From an uncultured Desulfuromonadales bacterium (lineage in GTDB: Bacteria; Desulfobacterota; Desulfuromonadia; Desulfuromonadales; Geopsychrobacteraceae): a stretch of DNA of 43,996 bases. The stretch covers positions 1-43,996 of the forward strand of contig CALZHQ010000053.1 in assembly GCA_945787295.1 (NCBI GenBank), given 5' to 3'. Positions 15,024 to 24,181 of this stretch are shown piece by piece. The position numbers were made by a program, and so were the translations under genes. Below the pieces are notes generated by a model that was not told the origin of the DNA, ran no database searches, and saw only the letters and a list, made by a program, of their open reading frames with translations. Position 1 is the first letter of the stretch; every line of letters begins with the position of its first letter.

Positions 15024-18000
15024 TCACCCCCTTTTCTCGATGTTGACCTGGAAGGCCTTGGTTTCTGGAATCATGGTGTTGGCATCGCCGATGGTCGGCG
15101 TCAGCAGGTTGGCGCTGTCACCGACGTTCGGTGTATTCCAGCCATAACACCAGGGCAGACCGACCTGATGGATGGTGGTGCCCTGGACCTTGAAGGGGCG
15201 GAAGCGCTTGGTGACGATGGCCACCGCTTCGACCTCGCCGCGGCCTGAGCTCACCTTCACCCAGTCGGTCGCCACTTTCGATCCCCTTTTCCTTGGCCAA
15301 CTCGGGATTCAGCTCGACGAACATGCTCGGCTGCATCTCCAGAAGCCAGGGGATATTGCGGGTCATGACCCCGGTCTGCCAGTGTTCGGTGACCCGGTAA
15401 GTGGTAGCGACATAGGGATAGCGCATGTCGCAGGAATAGAAAACATCCTCGTCCAGGCCATCTTTGCCATCATGGAACATCTTGATCACCGGGTTGTTTT
15501 TGGTTCCGGAAAGCGGATTCTTTTCGATCGGGCACTCGAGCGGCTCATAATGCTCGGGAAACGGCCCCTCTTGCATCTTGGCACCAAAAATCGAAGCGAC
15601 ACCGTCGGGGAGCATGATGAACGATTTCTTGGTTCCGGCCTGGCTGAGTGGCTTCCAGCCTCCGTCGGGAACATCCCCTTTCCAGCCGCTTCCGGTCCAC
15701 CAGATCACCGGATGTCGTTTGTCCCATGGCTGTCCGTTGGCATCGACCGAGGCGCGGTTATAGATGATCCGCCGGTTGACCGGCCAGCACCAAGACCATT
15801 GCGGGTAAAGACCGATACCGCTCGGGTCGTCCTGGCTGCGGCGGGCCATATTGTTGCCATTCGCATTGTAGCTCTGACAGTAGAGCCAGTTGCCCGAGTT
15901 GGTTGAGCCGTCGTTCTGCAGGAAGGCAAAGGAGGGCACCAGGTCTCCTTTTTTGTAGAGCTTCCCTTTGATCTCTTTATCTTCGAGGAAGTAGCCGTTG
16001 ATCTCTTTGGCCACGGCATGAATATCGACGTGGTGTATTTTGCCATCGACCCCCTTGAAGCCATAGTCCCAGCTCAGCTTGGTAATCGCCTCGGGGAAGG
16101 CGCCGCCCTCTTTGCGGTAGAGCTCGGCCACCCGGAAATAGAGCTCGTTCATCACCTCCGAGTCATGCCGGCTGTTACCGAGCGGCTTAACTGCCTGGTA
16201 GCGCCACTGGGCCCAGCGGCCGGAGTTGGTGACGCTGCCCTCTTTTTCGAGGGAGGCGGCGATCGGCAGGAAGAAGACCTCGGTGTCGATCTGACTCGGG
16301 TCCATTCCGGGGCCCTTCCAGAAAGAGGCGGTTTCATTGTCGAACAGGTTGACGGCAACCATCCAGTCGAGCCTGGCCAGCGCCTTGCGCACCTTGCCGG
16401 CGTTGCTGCCGGAGCAGGACGGATTCTGTCCCCAGGCGAAGAAGCCCTTGATGTCGCCCTTAAACATCCGGTCGAAGAGCATCAACCAGCTGGCGTTCTG
16501 ACCAGCGTCCAACTTCGGCAACAGGTTGTAGCCGAAATCATCTTCTGCGGTCAGACCGGTATCGAAATGAGCGCGCAGGAGCGACGTGATGTACTTGCTC
16601 CGATTACTCCACCAGTTGGCACTGTCCGGATCGTTGGTTTTCGGTGTGCTCTTTTCGATATAGGTCGCCAGATCGGGCCAGTCGGCTTTGGGCGTCGGCA
16701 GGTAGCCGGGCAGGATGTGGAACAACAAGCAGTGGTCGGTAGATCCCTGCACGTTCGATTCGCCACGGAGTGCATTAACACCGCCACCAGCGATGCCGAT
16801 ATTACCGAGCAGTAGCTGGATAATCGCCATGGTGCGGATATTCTGCGTGCCGACGGTGTGCTGAGTCCAGCCCATGGCGTACATGATGGTCGCCGCTTTG
16901 CCGGCGACCCCGGTCGAAGCATAGGCCTGGTAAATCTCGCCCAGCTTCTCTTGCGGGGTGCCGGTGATATCGGAAACGACTTCGGGAGTGTAGCGGGAGA
17001 AGTGCTTGCCGAGCAGCTGCAGCACGCAGTTGGGATCCTGCATACTCGGATCGCTCAGCGGAACGCCGTTGCCATCGCGCTGGAACGACCAAGTACTCTT
17101 GTCGTAGCTGCGCTTGTCGGCGTTGTAACCGGAGAACAGGCCATCCAAATCGCCCGGCATCTGAAAATCGGGGTTGACCAGGAAGGGTGCATTGGTGTGC
17201 AGCCGCAGGTACTCGTCGTGGTGCAGCTTATTGTCGATGATGTATTTGATCATCCCGCCTAAAAAGGCGATATCGGTACCGGACCGCAACGGCGCGTAAA
17301 CATCCGCCTTGGCACTGGTGCGGGTGAAGCGCGGATCGACGCTGAGCAGCTTGGCGCCTTTATCCTTGGCTTCGAGAACAAATTTAAAGGAAATCGGATG
17401 ATTTTCTGCGGCATTGGAGCCCATCACCAGAATGACGTCCGAATTGCGAATATCGATCCAGTGATTGGTCATGGCACCGCGGCCGAATGTGGTCGCCAAA
17501 CTGGCAACCGTGGCGGAGTGTCATATTCGAGCCTGGTGTTCTATATAGACAAGTCCCCAGCTGCGCAGCAGTTTCTGAAAGAGGTAGCATTCCTCGTTAT
17601 CGAGGGCCGCGCTACCGACCGAGGCGATAGCGTCGGTGCGGTTGACGACCTGTCCCCTGGCGTTCCTTTCCATAAAGGTGGCGTCGCGGGTCGCCTTGAT
17701 CTTCTGGGCAATCTGGTCGAGCGACCAGTCCCAGGAAACCGTCTTCCACTCCTTGGACCCTTTGGCCCGGTAGAGCGGCTCGGTGATGCGGCTTTCGTTG
17801 TGATGCAACTGGTAAAGGGCCGCCCCCTTGCTACAGAGGGTCCCGCGGTTGATCGGATGATCCGGATCGCCCTCGGTATTGATGACTTCGCCCTCGCGGG
17901 TGTGGACGATCAGGCCACAACCAACGGCGCAATAGGGGCAAATTGTGGTGGTCTCCTTGGCGTACTGGATGGCCAGCGGTGCGGCGTAAGCCTGGGCTGG

Positions 18001-18078
18001 TTTCAGCCCGACACCGACGATCGAGACACCGATCGTTCCACCGGAGAGCTTGAGAAATCCTCGTCTGCTAAGCTCCAT
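15024..18078 (-). CDS. fdnG: Selenocysteine formate dehydrogenase 2, catalytic subunit, with a 3' frameshift
   Basis: A second Tat-exported formate dehydrogenase of about 1016 residues. Start at 18078: GAGGAGG lies 5 nt upstream and SRRGFLK is the Tat motif. FeS ligands are C47, C50, C54 and C82. Sec186 is encoded by TGA at 17521-17523 in HQARI-U-HSATVASLA. The frame breaks near 15264-15267: the upstream frame reads IESGDRLGEG and ends at 15118, while the frame shifted by one base continues with WVKVSSGRGEVEA to the normal C-terminus at 15024. The site is a tandem CGACCGAC, so a 4-bp duplication or 1-bp insertion explains it. This may be a sequencing error, a recent mutation or, less likely, recoding. 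If real, the last 80 residues are lost. Confidence 0.9.
17491..17523 (-). promoter_or_regulatory. SECIS element and UGA(Sec) codon of fdnG2
   Basis: After the TGA (plus 17521-17523) come 11 nt, then arms GGUUGCC and GGCGACC around the loop AGUUU. Compared with fdnG1 the right arm differs at two bases, yet all seven pairs are kept (U-A and U-G pairs exchange places), so the structure is conserved rather than just the sequence. Confidence 0.88.
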
Positions 18079-18861
18079 GCGTTCCTCCTCTTTGAAATGG
18101 GACGGAATCAACATTTTCAGCAAAACAACACCACTCGGGCGACAGATAGAATCAATCAGCCCGGAAAAGCGGTGGATTTTGATCTCAAGACATCAGATAA
18201 GGCAATTTGAACAGCAACAAAATCGATATTTGTATGGCTCTGTGTGTTTATTTATTTATAGAACACTTTGAGCATATTGCAATAAATTATGATTATAATC
18301 AGCAACATACAAACTTCTCATTGGAGACCATAAAGCGCTTCCTGGCTTTTTCGAAACCGCCAAGCCTTTTGAATAACTATCAAAAATGGAACCGAGCACA
18401 CCCCCCTCCTCTGGCAGCAGTCGCATTCCCTAAAAAAACTTTTCTGAAAAGAAGAATCCCGGGAAGAAACAACCTCCACGCTTTTCCCAGCACCAGAACG
18501 TGATTATTTAATTAATATAAACACACTTCAGTGAGGTTAACCACTCCATTTTCACGGTCAATCCCGACCACATCCATTGGTAATTTATTAGCAAAAAGAT
18601 CAAGATAGCGCAAAATATGAATACTTAAATTAAACCTGCAACAGACTGTTATTTGGGGATATTTTTAATTCCACTATTTATTCCTGATAAACCCACTACT
18701 CTATTAAGTTATTTATTCGAAATATTATATTAAAAGACTTGCAGTTATTTATATGTGATGCTACCAATACGTGCAAAGAGTGGCAAAGCCCATTTTTTCT
18801 AATTAGCCCTCACAAAGGCAAATAGGGTCATCGAGGCAATTAGCTCGAAAGGCAAGCACAG
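18079..18861. other. AT-rich divergent intergenic region without a gene
   Basis: This 783-nt stretch separates formate dehydrogenase operon 2 from the torD/reductase operon. I see no supported coding region. It contains a perfect 12-bp palindrome TGATTATAATCA (18290-18301), a possible sigma-54 promoter (18577-18593), and four GGCAA repeats in the last 80 nt (18782, 18817, 18835, 18851). No good sigma-54 site facing operon 2 was found. Promoters for both operons should lie here. Confidence 0.7.
18577..18593 (+). promoter_or_regulatory. Weak sigma-54-like promoter upstream of torD
   Basis: TTGGTAATTTATTAGCA has GG and GC separated by 10 nt, but the CACG of the -24 box and the TT of the -12 box are not conserved. 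In AT-rich DNA this may be chance. It would leave a 5' leader of about 260 nt before torD. Confidence 0.22.
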
Positions 18862-19455
18862 GTGGACAGCACAGACAAAAAATTCTGCTATCAGGCATTT
18901 ACAGCCCTGTTCAATTACCCGGAACAGGAACTGTTAGACAATCTGCAGCTCTATCTTGAAGAGCTGTCGGAACTGTTCAGCCTGCCAATTCCTGCCGAGC
19001 TGCAACAACCACTCGACCTGACCGATCTCGAAGTCGCCTACACAGGACTCTTTATCAATCGCTTCGGCGGTGCCCCGGCCCCCCCATACGGATCTGTCTA
19101 CCTGGAAAAAGATGCGAAATTGATGGGCGAAAGCTGTCTGCGGGTTGCCGAAAGCTACCGCAACGAAGGCCTGAACATCGATTCCAGCGACGAGCCGGCT
19201 GATTTTCTCGCTACTGAACTGGAGTTCCTCTATTACCTGGCCGCAAATGAGGAAGCCGCCGAGGAGAGCGATGACGCAGCTGCCGCCTCAAGCTGGCAGA
19301 CCAAACAGGCTGATTTCTTTAGTGACCTCTTGAAACCCTGGCTGCCCGAATTCTGCCAGCGGATCAAGACAAGCGATGGAGGACACCCACTTTATACCTG
19401 GTGCGCAGAGGTATTAGAGAAATTCTCCGGACAGACAAGAGAGAAAAATAATTAA
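18862..19455 (+). CDS. torD: TorD/DmsD-family chaperone for a molybdoenzyme
   Basis: A cytoplasmic redox-enzyme maturation protein of 197 residues. TorD-family proteins hold Tat-exported molybdoenzymes until cofactor insertion is complete. Family features are the early helix FTALFNYPEQELL, the loop YTGLFINRFGGAPAPPYGSVYLE, and EPADFLATELEFLYYLAANE in the centre. The start is GTG at 18862, with an AAAGG-type site 8-10 nt upstream. It opens the reductase operon and its expected client is the Mo subunit at 21946-24150, which carries a Tat signal. A 175-nt gap with a probable promoter separates it from the next gene. Confidence 0.9.
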   Translation: MDSTDKKFCYQAFTALFNYPEQELLDNLQLYLEELSELFSLPIPAELQQPLDLTDLEVAYTGLFINRFGGAPAPPYGSVYLEKDAKLMGESCLRVAESYRNEGLNIDSSDEPADFLATELEFLYYLAANEEAAEESDDAAAASSWQTKQADFFSDLLKPWLPEFCQRIKTSDGGHPLYTWCAEVLEKFSGQTREKNN

Positions 19456-19529
19456 AATAATTTTAAAGCGACTTAACTTTATGCTAAGATTAACCGACTC
19501 TTAGATAGGTGCACTATTTAAGTATTTTT

Positions 19530-19557
19530 TTGCCGCGTAACAACCATAAAAGATACT
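19530..19557 (+). promoter_or_regulatory. Candidate sigma-70-type promoter upstream of the cytochrome c gene
   Basis: TTGCCG (19530-19535) and GATACT (19552-19557) are separated by 16 nt. Four of six and five of six positions match the consensus boxes. Transcription would start near 19564, about 65 nt before the cytochrome start. Confidence 0.35.
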
Positions 19558-19630
19558 TTATATCAAGCGGCCGAATAGGTTTTTCAGCCTGTACTACAGA
19601 GTCATCACCAAACCAAAGGAGTAGAAAACT

Positions 19631-19942
19631 ATGAAGAAGATGATGCTCATCATGCTGCTGATCGCTTTTTGCGCTTCGACAGTCATGGCCGTTGAAGGCG
19701 GCAACTCACGCAAAGGGAAATACCTGTTCAAGAAAAACTGTAAAGCCTGCCACACCGATGGTGCCGAAGGCGGTTCGGTGACCCCTCTGACCAAAACCAT
19801 GGCCCAGTGGGACAAGTTCTTTAAAGACACCAAGCACCCCGAAGGCAACTGGGACAACTTTGGTGAGCAGGACCTGATCGACATCAACCAGTTCCTGTTT
19901 GACCACGCTGTCGACTCTGATCAGCCGGAAACCTGCGGCTAA
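19631..19942 (+). CDS. Small periplasmic monoheme cytochrome c
   Basis: A preprotein of 103 residues with a signal peptide (residues 1-20, ending VMA) and one c-heme site, CKACH at 37-41, giving a mature protein of about 83 residues. The fold looks like a class I cytochrome c; methionine near residue 57 (LTKTMAQWD) is a possible sixth ligand. A strong AAAGGAG site precedes the ATG. It lies between the chaperone and the porin of the reductase operon, so it probably carries electrons in the periplasm to or from the Mo enzyme, or to an outer-membrane partner. The exact partner cannot be read from sequence. Confidence 0.88.
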   Translation: MKKMMLIMLLIAFCASTVMAVEGGNSRKGKYLFKKNCKACHTDGAEGGSVTPLTKTMAQWDKFFKDTKHPEGNWDNFGEQDLIDINQFLFDHAVDSDQPETCG

Positions 19943-19955
19943 CTAGAAAACAATC

Positions 19956-19996
19956 AAAGGTTCGGCGCGTAGAATCCCCTGCTGAGTGGAACCTTT
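19956..19996 (+). other. Hairpin between cytochrome and porin genes
   Basis: AAAGGTTC (19956-19963) and GAACCTTT (19989-19996) can pair over 8 bp around a 25-nt loop, in the 85-nt gap before the porin. Only a short T-run follows, so it may be a weak attenuator or a stabilising structure. Confidence 0.3.
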
Positions 19997-20027
19997 ACTT
20001 ACACCCTTATTTATTGGAGGCAAATAA

Positions 20028-21836
20028 ATGAGAAAATTTCTTTTGATGTTGCTGGTCGGCCTGCTGCTCATCCCGAGCTCGGTCCTGGCGGCACCATCCA
20101 TCGAGGAGCTGCAGGAGCAGATCGCAGAGATCGCTGACCAGCTGGAAGAAATGGAAGAGCGCATCGAAAAACCGGAGCGCCATTCCGCCGTTGACCGTAT
20201 CGAATGGTACGGCGACATCCGCACCAAGGTTGACAGCCTGCACTACCAGGATGCGGCCTGGAACCCTGGGGTTTACGTCGATTTGAACCAGTTTGGTGCA
20301 GATGTGTTTTCAGATCCATCTTTTGGCTATGATGTAGGTGCAGACGGCATGCCAATGACCGCAGACGACGGCGGTGTCGTTGCAGGTGGACCGCTAGAGG
20401 GCTTTGTTAACGCCTTTCCCCAACATGCGGCGGCATTCTTTTCTGGAGCAGCCCCCGCTGTTGGTGGCTTGTCAATGCTCGGGACAGATCTTAACGCTAA
20501 GCCCCGAACGAGCGACATTAATAACGACATCCTCTACACCACTCGACTGCGCCTCGGCATGAAAGCCAAGATTGCCAAGAACATGAGTTTCCTGGGCCGC
20601 TTGTCGATGTACAAAAACTGGGGTGATTCCGTCGGCACCAAGGTTTTCGATTCCTGGAATGCCTTCACCATGGACGGCACCAACGGCGGCAACACCACCG
20701 GCGACATGCTGCGTGTCGAGCGGGCCATGTTTAACTGGAAAGACATCGGCGGCACTCCCTTCTACCTGTCGATCGGCCGTCGGCCTTCGACTTATGGCGC
20801 ACCGAGCAACTACCGCGATAATGTCAAGCGTGGCGGTACCCCGACCGGACACCTGGTCCACTTCAACTTTGACGGCATCACCATCGGCTACAATCTTGAA
20901 GACCTGACCGGCCTGGAAGGCTCCGTGATCCGTTTCTGCTACGGTCAAGGTTTTGAGTCTGAGTGGGGCAATGGCGAACTGTTCAACAACCAGAACAACA
21001 CCAAAGACACCCATCTTGGCGGTTTCAACATCGACGCTTACAACAACGGTGAAACCCTGGTCCAGCTCACCCTGTTCCGGGCCATGGATGTCAACGACGG
21101 CTTCAAAGGGACCTTCGCCTTCCCGTCTGAACTCGTTGCCCTGTTTGCCCCAACAATTAATGGCGATGCGCAGAACTTCTCGAATATCAATTTCATCACT
21201 CGCTACACTCCGTCAACCGTTATCGGTGATATCAACCTGGCCGGTATGAACGTGTCTCACGAAATGATTAACGGTTTCACCTTCTTCGGCTCGGTCGGCA
21301 TGACCCAGCTTGAGTCGAACGGTAAAGCCGGTCTGTTCGGTGGTTTAGGCAGTGACCATCTTTACCAAGCCGCCGTTGTGCCCACCCCGATGGATACCGA
21401 CAACGATGGTATCGTCGACACCAGCGTGAATGTCATAACGCCGGTTCCCACCGGCCGAGTTGTTGATGATTCAACCCAAGAAGGTTACGGCGTCTACGTC
21501 GGCATGCAAATGCCAGCGCCAATGGGTAAGTTCGGTATTGAGTACAACTACGGTTCGAAATACTGGTCTCCGTTCACCCAGTCCGTGGACGACGTACTGG
21601 GCAGCAAACTGGGCACCCGCGGTCATGCTGCTGAAGCCTACTATATTGTTGAATTCAACCGTAATGCCTTCCTCAAAGTCGGCGGTATCTACTACGACTA
21701 TGAGTACACCGGTAGCGGTTCCCCGGTTGGCAAACCGCAGAAAGTCGACGACGTACTTGCTGGCAAAGAATACTCTTTGCTGCCAGTTGTCGACACCGCC
21801 TGGGATGCTTATGCATCAATGAATCTCAAGTGGTAA
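20028..21836 (+). CDS. Outer-membrane beta-barrel porin, DUF3373-like
   Basis: A predicted outer-membrane porin of 602 residues. There is a signal peptide (residues 1-22, ending VLA), then a short coiled coil (IEELQEQIAEIADQLEEMEE) like the periplasmic collar of trimeric porins, then many alternating beta strands rich in aromatic residues and glycine, ending in LKW with the terminal aromatic residue that BAM recognises. It resembles the DUF3373 proteins of Desulfuromonadia; that assignment is from memory of the family. A loop DTDNDGIVDT near residue 460 looks like a calcium-binding repeat. GGAGG precedes the start and a strong terminator follows. Its place in a reductase operon suggests substrate or product passage. 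Confidence 0.8.
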   Translation: MRKFLLMLLVGLLLIPSSVLAAPSIEELQEQIAEIADQLEEMEERIEKPERHSAVDRIEWYGDIRTKVDSLHYQDAAWNPGVYVDLNQFGADVFSDPSFGYDVGADGMPMTADDGGVVAGGPLEGFVNAFPQHAAAFFSGAAPAVGGLSMLGTDLNAKPRTSDINNDILYTTRLRLGMKAKIAKNMSFLGRLSMYKNWGDSVGTKVFDSWNAFTMDGTNGGNTTGDMLRVERAMFNWKDIGGTPFYLSIGRRPSTYGAPSNYRDNVKRGGTPTGHLVHFNFDGITIGYNLEDLTGLEGSVIRFCYGQGFESEWGNGELFNNQNNTKDTHLGGFNIDAYNNGETLVQLTLFRAMDVNDGFKGTFAFPSELVALFAPTINGDAQNFSNINFITRYTPSTVIGDINLAGMNVSHEMINGFTFFGSVGMTQLESNGKAGLFGGLGSDHLYQAAVVPTPMDTDNDGIVDTSVNVITPVPTGRVVDDSTQEGYGVYVGMQMPAPMGKFGIEYNYGSKYWSPFTQSVDDVLGSKLGTRGHAAEAYYIVEFNRNAFLKVGGIYYDYEYTGSGSPVGKPQKVDDVLAGKEYSLLPVVDTAWDAYASMNLKW

Positions 21837-21849
21837 TTTAGCTCCATCG

Positions 21850-21886
21850 GTAGGAGAGAGGGCAGCCCCCTCTCTCCTACATTTTT
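21850..21886 (+). terminator. Intrinsic terminator inside the reductase operon
   Basis: A perfect 13-bp stem, GTAGGAGAGAGGG / CCCTCTCTCCTAC with loop CAGCC, is followed by ATTTTTC. It lies between the porin gene and the Mo subunit gene. Partial termination here would make more porin and cytochrome than reductase; otherwise the reductase needs its own promoter in the next 60 nt. Confidence 0.8.
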
Positions 21887-21945
21887 CAATCAATAAGCGT
21901 AGTATCGGAATATCTGCATAAAACTCGAACACATAGGAGATTGAT

Positions 21946-24150
21946 GTGTCATCCCTGAGAACTAAAGACTTAAGCCGTAGGCGATTCTTAGGGCTTTCAA
22001 CCTGCGCACTGACCACAGCACTGGTCGGTTCTCAGGTGACGGTACTGAAAGCTCTGGCAAAAAGTGGCGATGTCGGCCATGTGACCACCCTGCCAACCCA
22101 GGACGTATTTACCAGCTGCGGCATGTGCGTTAACAAGTGTGGCGTTATCGCCCGGGTCCGGGATGGCGTCATCCACAAGCTTGATCCGAACCCCAACTTC
22201 TTCCCGAAAAGCCGGGCCATGCTCTGCGCCCGCGGCAACGCCGGCACCAAGGTGGTTTACGATCCCGATCGCCTCAAGTACCCGCTGATCCGTGTCGGTG
22301 AGCGGGGCGAAGGCAAGTGGCGGCGAGCCAGTTGGGACGAAGCCCTCGACCTGGTTGTCAAAAACATGAACCAGATCGCCGAAAAGTACAATCGTGCCTC
22401 AATGATGTTCGCTTCAACCGAGGGGACGTTCTCTGAGCATTTCTTTATCCAGCTGGCAGAAACCTACGGTTCACCGAACACGGTGCGCCATCCGACCCTC
22501 TGCCTGTCCTCCAACATCCAGGGTTTTGGCGCCACCTTCGGCACCAACCCGACCCCGGACGTGCTTAACGCCGATTACATCATCATGAGCGGCGCCAATC
22601 GCGCCGAAGCGATCATGACCCCCGACACCATCGATATGCTTAACGGTGACGGCGGCCGCCGCAAACTGGTTTACCTCGATCCACGCTTCACCAAAACCGC
22701 CGCCAAGGCGGATGAATGGTACCCGATCAAGCCGGGCACCGACATGGCCTTCATCCTGGCCATGATTAATACGATTATTACCGAAGGTCTTTACGACGAC
22801 GATTTCATCGAAGAGAAGACCGTCGGATTTGCCGAACTGGCATTACATATCCAGCCATATACCCCTGAATGGGCGGCCAGAGAGTGCGACATTCCGGCCA
22901 AGGATATTCGCCGGATCGCTCACGAGTTCGCCAAAGCCTCACCGAGCGCGGTCTACTACCAGGGGCGCCGCTCTTCTTTCTTCCAGAACGACACCCAGAT
23001 GCGCCGCGCCATGGCCATTCTCAATGCCATTGTCGGAGCCTGGGATACCAAGGGCGGGCTGCTGCCGAACGACTGTGTCAAGCTGAACAAGCATGACTAC
23101 CTGGCTCCCTGGTACGACGATGTCCATGAGCGTCTCGATGCGGGCGGTGCTGTCTATCTGTCCGAAAAAGACGGCTCCTGGCCGATCTTCCGTGACCGCG
23201 CCCTGGCCGCAGATCCCTATCCAATCAAAGGGATGATGATCTACAAGCAGAACGTACTGACATCGGTCCCGGATCGGGCCAAATCCTTGGAACTGATGAA
23301 ACAGATGGATTTCATCTGCACCATCGACATCACCATGAGCGATACCGCCTGGTACTCCGACGTGGTGCTTCCCGAAGCGACCTATCTGGAGCGTCTCGAC
23401 CCCCCTGAGTGTCTCAGTGGCCCGGTACCGGTCGTGGCTTTCCGTCAGCCCTGTGTCGAAGCGATGTTCGAAAGCAAGACCAACTTCTGGATTATGAAGG
23501 AAATCGCCAGGCGGCTCGGTGATGAAGTCTACGAAACCTTCGATTTCACCATGGAAGAGCATATTCATCATCTGACCTCGAAAAAACCGCAGGTCTACAA
23601 GGCTCTGGTGGAAAAAGGGGTCTATTTCGAGAAGACCGAGCCGGAATATGGCCGCTTTAAAAACAAGCGGCTGAAGACCAGATCGGGCAAGATCGAGCTC
23701 TACTCGGAGAAATATGCCCAGAAAGGTCTCGACCCGTTGCCGGTTTACAAATCACCGGAGAAGGTGCCGAGCAACAAGTACCGGCTGCTGGTCGGCCGGC
23801 ATGCCTACTTTACCCACGGCACCACCGCCAACAATGCCTACCTGCACGACATCATGCCGGAAAACACCCTCTGGCTGGCTCCGGGTGAAGCCAAGAAGCT
23901 GAACCTGAGCAACGGCCAGATGGTCAAGGTCAAGAGCCCGGTCGGTGAAGAGAAATTGAAATTGGAAGTGACCGAAAAGATCCGCCCGGACAGTGTCTAT
24001 ATGGCCCACGGCTTCGGAGTGCTTTCCAAGGGTCTAAGCAATATTGCCGGTGTCGGCGGCAGCGATGCAGCCTTGATCGAAAGCAAGTACTGCCCGATTT
24101 CCGGAAATTGCGCCATGCATGAAACCTTTGTCGAAATTTCACCCGCCTAA
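21946..24150 (+). CDS. Psr/Phs-like molybdopterin oxidoreductase, catalytic subunit
   Basis: A Tat-exported bis-MGD enzyme of 734 residues, close in length to thiosulfate reductase PhsA and polysulfide reductase PsrA. The Tat motif is SRRRFLG. The [4Fe-4S] ligands are C58, C61, C65 and C94. The likely Mo ligand is C186 in RHPTLCLSSN, a cysteine as in the Phs/Psr branch. Other blocks are YLDPRFTKTAAKAD and the C-terminal HGTTANNAY. The start is GTG at 21946 with AGGAG 7 nt upstream; the overlapping ATG at 21944 leads to a stop. It precedes FeS and NrfD subunit genes. Polysulfide, sulfur, thiosulfate or tetrathionate are possible substrates; arsenate reductase is less likely given the length. 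Confidence 0.9.
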   Translation: MSSLRTKDLSRRRFLGLSTCALTTALVGSQVTVLKALAKSGDVGHVTTLPTQDVFTSCGMCVNKCGVIARVRDGVIHKLDPNPNFFPKSRAMLCARGNAGTKVVYDPDRLKYPLIRVGERGEGKWRRASWDEALDLVVKNMNQIAEKYNRASMMFASTEGTFSEHFFIQLAETYGSPNTVRHPTLCLSSNIQGFGATFGTNPTPDVLNADYIIMSGANRAEAIMTPDTIDMLNGDGGRRKLVYLDPRFTKTAAKADEWYPIKPGTDMAFILAMINTIITEGLYDDDFIEEKTVGFAELALHIQPYTPEWAARECDIPAKDIRRIAHEFAKASPSAVYYQGRRSSFFQNDTQMRRAMAILNAIVGAWDTKGGLLPNDCVKLNKHDYLAPWYDDVHERLDAGGAVYLSEKDGSWPIFRDRALAADPYPIKGMMIYKQNVLTSVPDRAKSLELMKQMDFICTIDITMSDTAWYSDVVLPEATYLERLDPPECLSGPVPVVAFRQPCVEAMFESKTNFWIMKEIARRLGDEVYETFDFTMEEHIHHLTSKKPQVYKALVEKGVYFEKTEPEYGRFKNKRLKTRSGKIELYSEKYAQKGLDPLPVYKSPEKVPSNKYRLLVGRHAYFTHGTTANNAYLHDIMPENTLWLAPGEAKKLNLSNGQMVKVKSPVGEEKLKLEVTEKIRPDSVYMAHGFGVLSKGLSNIAGVGGSDAALIESKYCPISGNCAMHETFVEISPA

Positions 24151-24181
24151 GGCAAGGCGCAGAGTTTAAGGAGCTATAACG

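Noticed and set aside
18079..18500. Sigma-54 promoter for formate dehydrogenase operon 2
   Set aside because: The few GG-N10-GC positions facing fdnG2 lack both the TGGCAC and TTGC boxes.
18760..18861. GEMM-type (c-di-GMP or cGAMP) riboswitch upstream of torD
   Set aside because: GGCAAAGCC resembles a GEMM fragment, but the ordered GCAAA, tetraloop hairpin and GACGCAAAGCC elements are not present together.
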